A stretch of 19,442 nucleotides of DNA, from positions 1 through 19,442 of the forward strand of contig CAOPQH010000017.1 of NCBI GenBank assembly GCA_948505485.1. Reading direction: 5' to 3'. The notes beneath the pieces were generated by a model. That model did not search any database, was not told the DNA's origin, and saw nothing but the letters and a program-made list of their open reading frames with translations. The DNA comes from an uncultured Clostridia bacterium. GTDB taxonomy: Bacteria; Bacillota; Clostridia; TANB77; CAG-508. Of this stretch, positions 1 through 5,847 are shown piece after piece (within the stretch, counting starts at the first letter, position 1; each line of letters starts with the position of its first letter). Made by a program: the position numbers and the translations under genes.

Positions 1-453
1 GCAGTGTCAGATGGTGGAATTGATGTTGGACATTATGATAATAATGGAAATAAGTTATATATATCTGGAAATACTGACATAGAAAATGCCCCTCCTACAG
101 CAACAAATGTTATAAAATATTTTGGATATAGTCCAAATGCAATTATTAATAGTATCTTAGATTCAATAGAATTATATTCAGAGAAGGGTTACTTATTTAA
201 AATGATAGATGATGGTTCAGAAGCAGAGAGATTAACATTAGAAGAAACTCAAAATAACAGACAAGTATTTAATAAGAAATTAGTAGAATTAATAGAGAGT
301 GAATCAGAAATGTTTGAGTTATATTTTGAAAATGAGACTTTAAATTGTAAATATAATTATGAAAATGTTATAAATAGATTAGGAATAAAAAGTAATAATG
401 GCAATGGAATTCAGGTTAATCAAAATGGAGTAAAGACATATACTTTTAACTAA
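1..453 (+). CDS. Hypothetical protein, 3' end of a gene entering from the left
   Basis: The reading frame is open from the first base to a TAA at 451-453, and no ribosome binding site is visible before the GTG at 4, so this is probably the C-terminal part (about 150 residues) of a larger gene. The first part is Gly/Asn/Asp-rich (SDGGIDVGHYDNNGNKLYISG). A mixed charged segment (FNKKLVELIESESEMFELYF) and a tail ending in VKTYTFN follow. I see no membrane segment, cysteine motif or recognisable catalytic motif. The early segment could be a beta-rich extracellular or pilin-like domain, but that is only an impression. The codon use matches the neighbouring chromosome genes. No function is assigned. 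Confidence 0.6.
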   Translation, partial: AVSDGGIDVGHYDNNGNKLYISGNTDIENAPPTATNVIKYFGYSPNAIINSILDSIELYSEKGYLFKMIDDGSEAERLTLEETQNNRQVFNKKLVELIESESEMFELYFENETLNCKYNYENVINRLGIKSNNGNGIQVNQNGVKTYTFN

Positions 454-482
454 AATAGTATTAAAATTTTAACAAAAAATTA

Positions 483-510
483 TTGCAAAAAGATAAAAAT
501 ATGTTATAAT
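483..510 (+). promoter_or_regulatory. Sigma-A-type promoter of the rubrerythrin gene
   Basis: The -35 box is TTGCAA at 483-488 and the -10 box is a perfect TATAAT at 505-510, with a 16-base spacer. An AGGAGG Shine-Dalgarno at 527-532 lies nine bases before the ATG at 542. The arrangement gives a leader of roughly 25 bases. Confidence 0.75.
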
Positions 511-541
511 GCGTATAGTAAAAATTAGGAGGTAAAGAATT

Positions 542-1081
542 ATGGAATTAAAAGGAACAAAAACAGAAAAAAATTTAATGGAAGCATTTGCAGGAGAATC
601 ACAAGCAAGAAATAAATATACATATTTTGCAAGCAAAGCTAAAAAAGAAGGATATCAACAAATAGCAGCTATATTTGAAGAAACAGCAGCTAATGAAAAA
701 GAACATGCAAAAATATGGTTTAAATTATTAAATGGTGGAGAAATACCAACAACAACAGAAAATTTAAAAGCTGCGTCAGAAGGAGAAAATTACGAGTGGA
801 CAGATATGTATGAAACATTTGCAAAAGAAGCAAGAGAAGAAGGATTTGATAAAATTGCATACTTATTTGAAGAAGTAGGAAAAATAGAAAAAGAGCATGA
901 AGAAAGATACAAAAAATTATTAGAAAATGTTGAAGGAGATTTAGTATTTAGTAAAGATGGAGACAGAATTTGGAAATGCAGAAATTGTGGACATATTGTT
1001 ATTGGAAAACAAGCTCCAGAAGTTTGTCCTGTATGCGCACATCCTAAAGCATATTTTGAAATAAAGGCAGAAAATTATTAA
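542..1081 (+). CDS. rbr: Rubrerythrin
   Basis: This is a cytoplasmic non-heme iron protein that reduces hydrogen peroxide in anaerobes, using electrons from rubredoxin or NAD(P)H-dependent partners. The N-terminal ferritin-like four-helix domain carries the expected iron-ligand glutamates: E19 in FAGESQARNKY, the ANEKEHA segment, and the second-half pair in FEEVGKIEKEHEERY. The C-terminal rubredoxin-like domain has two CxxC pairs (C146/C149 and C162/C165) in WKCRNCGH and VCPVCAHPKAYFE. The length of 179 residues is normal for classical rubrerythrin. A consensus promoter and AGGAGG site precede it and a hairpin with a T-run follows, so it is a single-gene transcript. No separate peroxide-regulator (PerR) operator could be identified with confidence. 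It is the clearest sign of an anaerobic host. Confidence 0.97.
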   Translation: MELKGTKTEKNLMEAFAGESQARNKYTYFASKAKKEGYQQIAAIFEETAANEKEHAKIWFKLLNGGEIPTTTENLKAASEGENYEWTDMYETFAKEAREEGFDKIAYLFEEVGKIEKEHEERYKKLLENVEGDLVFSKDGDRIWKCRNCGHIVIGKQAPEVCPVCAHPKAYFEIKAENY

Positions 1082-1120
1082 AAATAATGATTAAAAGCTT
1101 AATGATAAAAGCTAAAAAAG

Positions 1121-1152
1121 CAGAGTAAAAAGCTAGTTTACTCTGTTTTTTT
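1121..1152 (+). terminator. Rho-independent terminator of rbr
   Basis: CAGAGTAAA (1121-1129) pairs perfectly with TTTACTCTG (1137-1145) across a seven-base loop. Seven T residues follow. It lies 40 bases after the rbr stop codon. Confidence 0.9.
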
Positions 1153-1156
1153 AGTT

Positions 1157-1192
1157 CTATAATAGTAAAATCATACTGACTTCCTATTATAG
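1157..1192. repeat. Perfect 9-bp inverted repeat between convergent genes
   Basis: CTATAATAG (1157-1165) is repeated as its exact reverse complement CTATTATAG (1184-1192), separated by 18 bases. There is no T-run, so it is not an obvious terminator. The left arm also contains TATAAT-like sequence. Function is unknown, and the low sequence complexity makes chance possible. Confidence 0.4.
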
Positions 1193-1244
1193 AAAATTAT
1201 AGTACACAAATTTATTTCATAAATTTGGCACACGAACAAATTAA

Positions 1245-1294
1245 CGGAAAGCCAAAGAGTAAAGTTAGAATCATACTAATATTAAGGCTTTCCG
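1245..1294 (-). terminator. Possible terminator hairpin of the minus-strand acyl-CoA ligase operon
   Basis: CGGAAAGCC (1245-1253) and GGCTTTCCG (1286-1294) form a perfect, relatively GC-rich 9-bp stem with a 32-base loop. It lies just downstream of the minus-strand gene ending at 1309. On the minus strand it is followed by TTAATTTGTT, a weak U-tract. The long loop makes it a less typical terminator. It could instead be a remnant of a mobile element end. Confidence 0.4.
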
Positions 1295-1308
1295 ATTTAT
1301 TCTTAAAA

Positions 1309-3042
1309 TTATTTATCAATTTTTGTATTATTTCCAAATCTTTTTATTTTCTGAGTTGTTGTTTTTTCAAATTCTTCGTCTCTAATTCCAAAACTTTTTA
1401 TATGTTTATAATTAGGTAGTTTGCTGTTTACACTTTTTATTACATCTGACATGATTTTTTTAATTTCTTCTTTTGTAGGTACTGTTCCTTTTAAATATTC
1501 AGTTATTGCTGTTATATTAGGAAATATTTGAGCATTTACATATGTTTCGTTATTATCATCATGGTGTATTCCTAGTACTAATGATTCTGATATTAGAGGA
1601 TTATCGTTTAGATATTGTTCAACTTCTTCAGGATATATATTTTTTCCGTTTTTGGTTACTATTACTGTTTTACATCTACCAGTTATATATAAATATCCAT
1701 CTCTATCGATTTTTCCTAAGTCTCCAGTATGAAACCACCCATCTACTATAGCTTTTGAAGTTGCTTTTTGATCATTAAAATATCCAAGCATTACATTAGG
1801 ACCTTTTACTATTATTTCACCAATTCCGAATTTATCAGGATTATCAATTTTATATTCTACATTTGGAATTGGAAGCCCAACAGAGTCATTCCTATGGAAA
1901 AAGTCTGTATTTCCTGCAACTAGAGGAGAACATTCGGTTAATCCATATCCTTGTAAACTATTTAATCCTAAATTTTCGAAATCTATAGTAATGTCAGGAT
2001 TTAAAGGTGCTGCTCCAACTATAAATAATCTTAAACGTCCTCCAAGTGAATTGTTAACTTTGCTTTTTACAATAGGTTTAAGATAAAAAGGTAAATTATT
2101 AAATGGATTTTCATTATTTGTTTTACAGTATTTTTTTGGTAAAGAGGAATTTAGTGTTTTTATAATTTTTTTATGCATATTTTCTAAAAGTAAAGGAACA
2201 CATAATATAACAGAAGGATGATATTCATTAATATTTTTAGAAATGTATTTTAATCCTTCACAATAAGCAATACTTGCACCACTATATATTGGTAACAAAA
2301 ATCCTATAGTACATTCATATGTGTGGTGTAAAGGTAAAACAGAAAAGAATAAGTCTGATCTTTTAACTTTTACTATTCCGTAAATTGATAATATATTAGA
2401 GCATATATTTTTATGTGATAAGCACACACCTTTTGCATTGCCTGTAGTGCCAGATGTAAATAATAATATTTTATTTTCATCTGGATTAACTTTTATTTCA
2501 TCAAAAGATGTATCTCCATTATTTAATAAAGCTTGTCCTTCACATAAAAAGTCGTTAAAATAAGAAAAAATTTTGGATTTTTCAAAACTAATAAATAGTG
2601 TTGATTTATTAGTTATATATGACATATTTTCATGTAAATTATTTAGAAATTTGTTATCTCCTAATATACAAACTGATTCTGAAATATTCATGAAATTAGA
2701 AACATCTTCAAAATGTAATTCTTTATCAATTGGAACAACAATTCCTACTATTGAAGCTGCTAAGTATGAAACTGCCCAATTGTAACTGTTTTGACCTATT
2801 ACACATATGTGCTTATTTTTAAATCCTTTTTTTATTAATGATGTACCTAAACAGACAACATCATTTTTAAATTTTTCATATGTAATGTTGATGATATTAT
2901 CGTTTTTGTCTTTTAATTTAAAAGCTGTTCTATCTTTGTATATACTTGAAGAACGATACAACATATCTTTAAAGTCTGTCACAGGTTCTGTATGATGGTA
3001 TTTTTTTTGTAATATTTTATAAATTGGTGTGTTTTTTTTCAA
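1309..3042 (-). CDS. AMP-forming long-chain acyl-CoA ligase
   Basis: This is an adenylate-forming enzyme that activates a carboxylic acid, probably a fatty acid, with ATP and joins it to CoA. All core motifs are present: the P-loop TSGTTGNAKG (about 196-205), YGLTECSP (about 367), the segment GWFHTGDLGKIDRDGYLYI (about 435-453) with the ribose-binding Asp, the hinge KTVIVTKNGKNIYPEEVE, and the catalytic-lysine tail TTTQKIKRFGN. The length of 577 residues is usual for the family. The start is a TTG preceded at nine bases by a clear AGGAGG. No ATG fits as well. It begins 15 bases after the stop of the membrane-anchored gene at 3058-3858, so the two are co-transcribed. The exact acid substrate cannot be told from sequence. 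An acyl-ACP synthetase is an alternative. Confidence 0.93.
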   Translation of the reverse strand: MKKNTPIYKILQKKYHHTEPVTDFKDMLYRSSSIYKDRTAFKLKDKNDNIINITYEKFKNDVVCLGTSLIKKGFKNKHICVIGQNSYNWAVSYLAASIVGIVVPIDKELHFEDVSNFMNISESVCILGDNKFLNNLHENMSYITNKSTLFISFEKSKIFSYFNDFLCEGQALLNNGDTSFDEIKVNPDENKILLFTSGTTGNAKGVCLSHKNICSNILSIYGIVKVKRSDLFFSVLPLHHTYECTIGFLLPIYSGASIAYCEGLKYISKNINEYHPSVILCVPLLLENMHKKIIKTLNSSLPKKYCKTNNENPFNNLPFYLKPIVKSKVNNSLGGRLRLFIVGAAPLNPDITIDFENLGLNSLQGYGLTECSPLVAGNTDFFHRNDSVGLPIPNVEYKIDNPDKFGIGEIIVKGPNVMLGYFNDQKATSKAIVDGWFHTGDLGKIDRDGYLYITGRCKTVIVTKNGKNIYPEEVEQYLNDNPLISESLVLGIHHDDNNETYVNAQIFPNITAITEYLKGTVPTKEEIKKIMSDVIKSVNSKLPNYKHIKSFGIRDEEFEKTTTQKIKRFGNNTKIDK

Positions 3043-3057
3043 TTTTAAATCCTCCTA

Positions 3058-3858
3058 TTAATCGTATCTATAGAAAACATGAGTATTTGTATCTTTTATT
3101 TTAATGTTCCCATTATATATTGAATTAGAGCCTTGTTCCAAAGGTATGCTAATACATATAGGACATTTATACTTTTGGTCTAAATTATTAGTTATAAAAA
3201 TATCAAAACTAATATCACAAGTAATTGAATCTAATAAAATATTACATTTTTTTAGAAGGGATCCGTCGTATGTAATGGGATTTGTTGTATTTAATACATA
3301 ATTTGTCTTTATATTATTATTTATATAGCTTAAGGTAATGGGATTAGCACAATTATTATATAAAGTTGGACTATTATAATCTATGTTATCTTCAGAAGTT
3401 ATTCCTAAATTTAAATTGTTTTCAATTTTATTATCTTTTTCAAATTCTGGTTTTGAAAAGCTATTAATGTTTTTATAAAATAACTCTGGAGTTCCTTGCT
3501 CAGGATGTTTTGAAAAATTAATATTATCAATATAAACTTCTTTTAAAGTATTTTCAGAAGTTAAATCTTTTAAGGTGCTTTTATTATTTATAAAGATAGC
3601 AATATCGGTATATTGATATAAGTTATCTAATGTGAAATTCGAATTGGTTTTTATACTTGTATCTGCATTGCAACTTGAAAATAAAGTTATATTATCAATT
3701 GAAAATATTGAATTAGTATTTTTATTAGCAATTTCTAAAATATTACTTTCAAAGCTTGTCTTATTTTTATATTTTCTAAAAAAAACTAGTAGTAAAAAAA
3801 TAAGAAAAGTAGATAAAAGTATAAAAATAAAAGAAATTATAATGTTCCTTTTTTTCAT
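3058..3858 (-). CDS. Hypothetical membrane-anchored extracytoplasmic protein
   Basis: The protein has 266 residues. The N-terminus is MKKR followed by one long hydrophobic helix (about residues 5-27, ending FLLLVFFRKYKNK), a typical uncleaved signal anchor with no lipobox cysteine. The rest is polar, Asn/Ser/Thr-rich and probably outside the cell. The C-terminal third looks the most structured (NCANPITLSYINNNIKTNY, then YDGSLLKKCNILLDSITCDI, then a KCPICISIP segment). The cysteines there may form disulfides. I do not recognise the family. It is the first gene of an operon with the acyl-CoA ligase. The ATG at 3856-3858 is fixed by an in-frame TAG shortly upstream, yet the only good Shine-Dalgarno lies 30 bases away, with a hairpin in between (see the separate entry). 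Confidence 0.8.
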   Translation of the reverse strand: MKKRNIIISFIFILLSTFLIFLLLVFFRKYKNKTSFESNILEIANKNTNSIFSIDNITLFSSCNADTSIKTNSNFTLDNLYQYTDIAIFINNKSTLKDLTSENTLKEVYIDNINFSKHPEQGTPELFYKNINSFSKPEFEKDNKIENNLNLGITSEDNIDYNSPTLYNNCANPITLSYINNNIKTNYVLNTTNPITYDGSLLKKCNILLDSITCDISFDIFITNNLDQKYKCPICISIPLEQGSNSIYNGNIKIKDTNTHVFYRYD

Positions 3859-3867
3859 AGTAATATA

Positions 3868-3903
3868 ATACTAGAAAAACTAGTATATCCTCCCTTCGGA
3901 TAT
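3868..3903 (-). promoter_or_regulatory. Shine-Dalgarno separated from the start codon by a hairpin
   Basis: Read on the minus strand, GGGAGG (3894-3889) is the only strong ribosome site, but it lies 30 bases before the ATG. Between them ATACTAG / CTAGTAT (arms 3880-3886 and 3868-3874, five-base loop) forms a perfect 7-bp hairpin. Folding it out leaves 11 unpaired bases between site and start. A second 6-bp stem, ATATCC / GGATAT (3898-3903 and 3885-3890), shares bases with the first and partly encloses the GGGAGG. The two stems compete for bases 3885-3886, so this could tune translation. Confidence 0.5.
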
Positions 3904-3984
3904 TTTCTATCTATACTTGTAAATATAATATATTATAAAAAGCAAAGTAAATCAATAGAAAATAAAAAATTCCATAAATTTAAA

Positions 3985-4013
3985 TTGACAAAAATCAACA
4001 TAAATATTACAAT
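3985..4013 (+). promoter_or_regulatory. Consensus promoter of the wall hydrolase gene
   Basis: Perfect TTGACA at 3985-3990, a 17-base spacer and TACAAT at 4008-4013. Transcription would start near 4020, directly at the AGGTGG ribosome site, giving a leader of only about 11 bases before the ATG at 4031. Confidence 0.75.
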
Positions 4014-4030
4014 AATTTTAGGTGGTAAAA

Positions 4031-5251
4031 ATGAAATCAAAAGATAAAAAACTAAGTAAAAAAATTATAGTAATACCAATTAGTATAATTATATTCAGTA
4101 CTATTTTAATATATTACTTATATACCAATAAACAGGTTTCTTTTGCTACATCAAGTAAAGAAACTACAGAAATGATTAAATTTAGTAATGCTGAATTGGT
4201 TGATATAGATAAAATAATAGAAAAAAACACAAAAAACATTGGTACAAGAGAAGAGATTACAACACAAAAAGAAGAATTAGAATATATTACTACATATAAA
4301 AATAATGAAGAATTACCTAAAGGTATGATTCAAGTAGTACAAGAAGGAAGAAATGGAGTTCAAGAAATTTCTATACAAAAAGTCTACGATAATGATGAAG
4401 TTATTAGCGAAAATCAAATTGGTGCTAAAGTAGTAAAAGCTTCAGTAAATAAAGTAGTAGAGATAGGGTCAGCTAATTATGCAAGTAATTATAAAGTAAA
4501 GGTAGGAGATATTTTATATGTTACTTCAGATAGATTGTCTGTTATGTTAGAAAATAATCTAGAAAGCCAAAAAATATCAACTATATTAAAAAACACAGAA
4601 GCTAAATTATTGGAGGTTCAAGGAGAATGGTATAGAATATCTGCAGATGGAATTACTGGATGGGTCAAATCTGAATGTATGACGTACATAAATCCTAATG
4701 CAACAGCACAAGAAAATGAACAGTCATATGGAGGATTAAATAAAGCACAATTAATATCAAAATTAAGTTTTAACATGCCATTAAATAAACCAAGTGGATT
4801 ATCATTAGAGCAGTTTAAAAAGGTTTTGACAGATGATAAAGACAAAAATAAAATATTTATAAATAATGCTGAATATTTCTATTATGCAGAAAAACAGTAT
4901 AATATTAATGGTATATTTGTTGCAGCAGTAGGTATTCATGAAAGCGCATGGGGAACATCAAGAATATCACAAAATAAATGTAATTTGTTTGGATATGGAG
5001 CTTATGATTCAAACCCATATAATGGAGCATATAATTTTTCGAATTATTCAGAAAGTATAGATCTTGTTTCTAGAGTATTTGTAAAATATTATATAAATCC
5101 TGCTGGAACAAAAATATTCGATGGACAAACTGCTAGCGGAAAATACTATTCTGGAAGTTCAGTAAGTGCTATTAATAAACGATATGCATCAGATAAAAAT
5201 TGGGCTAATGCGGTATATAAATATATGCAATATTTATATAATAAATTATAA
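4031..5251 (+). CDS. Cell-wall hydrolase with G5, SH3 and glucosaminidase (GH73-like) domains
   Basis: This is a membrane-anchored or secreted peptidoglycan hydrolase expected to cut glycan strands during wall growth or separation. Domains in order over 406 residues are a basic N-terminus and one membrane helix (about 13-33), a G5 domain (about 62-142, with EELEYITTYKNNEELPKG and VVQEGRNGVQEI), an SH3-like segment (about 155-220, ending EWYRISADGITGWVKSECM), and a C-terminal glucosaminidase domain (about 285-400). The proposed catalytic glutamate is E304 in GIHESAWGTS. The motif NLFGYGAYDSNPYNGA is typical of LytG/FlgJ-like enzymes. I chose the ATG at 4031 over a GTG at 4022 because the GTG lies inside the AGGTGG ribosome site. 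A consensus promoter precedes it and a terminator follows, so it is a single-gene unit. Confidence 0.93.
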   Translation: MKSKDKKLSKKIIVIPISIIIFSTILIYYLYTNKQVSFATSSKETTEMIKFSNAELVDIDKIIEKNTKNIGTREEITTQKEELEYITTYKNNEELPKGMIQVVQEGRNGVQEISIQKVYDNDEVISENQIGAKVVKASVNKVVEIGSANYASNYKVKVGDILYVTSDRLSVMLENNLESQKISTILKNTEAKLLEVQGEWYRISADGITGWVKSECMTYINPNATAQENEQSYGGLNKAQLISKLSFNMPLNKPSGLSLEQFKKVLTDDKDKNKIFINNAEYFYYAEKQYNINGIFVAAVGIHESAWGTSRISQNKCNLFGYGAYDSNPYNGAYNFSNYSESIDLVSRVFVKYYINPAGTKIFDGQTASGKYYSGSSVSAINKRYASDKNWANAVYKYMQYLYNKL

Positions 5252-5258
5252 TGTTTTT

Positions 5259-5292
5259 AATAAGGTATCTTCATTAAGAAGTACCTTATTTT
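5259..5292 (+). terminator. Terminator after the wall hydrolase
   Basis: AATAAGGTA (5259-5267) pairs with TACCTTATT (5282-5290), with further inner pairing (CTT/AAG). Only a short T-rich tail (TTTTAG) follows. It lies eight bases after the stop codon. Confidence 0.75.
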
Positions 5293-5333
5293 AGTATATT
5301 TATTAATAAAATAAAATGCATTCTTACGGAAAC

Positions 5334-5394
5334 TTGAAAATTTTTATAAAATTGCTATAATTTTCTTGCTATTTTTACAATATTATTGTATTAT
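5334..5394 (+). promoter_or_regulatory. Tandem promoters of the pilin-like/CpaE-like operon
   Basis: The first is TTGAAA (5334-5339), 16 bases, TATAAT (5356-5361). The second is TTGCTA (5366-5371), 17 bases, TATTAT (5389-5394). Both are spaced correctly for sigma-A and point to the gene at 5431, which has a GGAAAGGAG ribosome site. The region is very AT-rich, so the second promoter is less certain. Confidence 0.55.
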
Positions 5395-5430
5395 ATATAG
5401 GTATAAATTTAAAAGGAAAGGAGCCTGAAA

Positions 5431-5844
5431 ATGAGAAAAACAGCAGTTATTATAGCAATAATCACACTAGTTATGTTATTTTTTGGATTGTTTATAAATA
5501 ACAATGTTTATGCAACAGATAAAATAATTGATGAAGAAACTGAAAGTCAGCTAATACAAATAAAAGAAAATTCAGCAAAATCTTTAGAAGATTATAAAGA
5601 AAAATATGGCTCAGATGCATACGGCTTAACAGCCTATATATTAAATTTAGTAAGAATATATAGTATACCATTATGTTTTTTGCTAATAGCAATTAGTGCT
5701 ATACATCAATATGTAATTGGTATTAGAAAATTAGATACACAAGAAAGAGGACTTGCTTTAATGGTTACAAGCATAACCATATTAATAATATGCCAAGTTT
5801 TACCATTAGCTTTTGCAATTATAGTAAAATTTGGGAGGGGGTAA
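5431..5844 (+). CDS. Small signal-peptide/two-helix membrane protein, VirB2/TrbC-like
   Basis: This protein of 137 residues starts with a signal sequence (MRKTAVIIAIITLVMLFFG, likely cleavage after NNNVYA). A short charged, helical segment (EETESQLIQIKENSAKSLED) and two membrane helices (about 72-95, RIYSIPLCFLLIAISAIHQY, and about 108-132, TSITILIICQVLPLAFAII) follow, split by a basic loop (GIRKLDTQERG). A signal peptide plus two closely spaced helices is the layout of VirB2/TrbC pilin subunits, but the sequence likeness is weak. The gene ends three bases before the CpaE/MinD-like gene, so the two are translationally coupled and probably work together at the membrane. No ATPase, channel core or prepilin peptidase gene is next to it, so a full secretion system is not shown by this window. 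Confidence 0.7.
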   Translation: MRKTAVIIAIITLVMLFFGLFINNNVYATDKIIDEETESQLIQIKENSAKSLEDYKEKYGSDAYGLTAYILNLVRIYSIPLCFLLIAISAIHQYVIGIRKLDTQERGLALMVTSITILIICQVLPLAFAIIVKFGRG

Positions 5845-5847
5845 CAA

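Noticed and set aside
1542..2995. Plus-strand frames across the acyl-CoA ligase gene
   Set aside because: They are shadows of a well-supported minus-strand enzyme gene and have no ribosome sites or recognisable domains.
3904..3985. Promoter for the minus-strand operon
   Set aside because: TTGATT and TATTAT/TATAAT-like boxes exist on the minus strand, but spacers are 12 or 19 bases. The region is too AT-rich to choose.
4022..4030. GTG at 4022 as the start of the wall hydrolase
   Set aside because: It lies within the AGGTGG ribosome site and at the predicted transcription start. The ATG at 4031 is correctly spaced.
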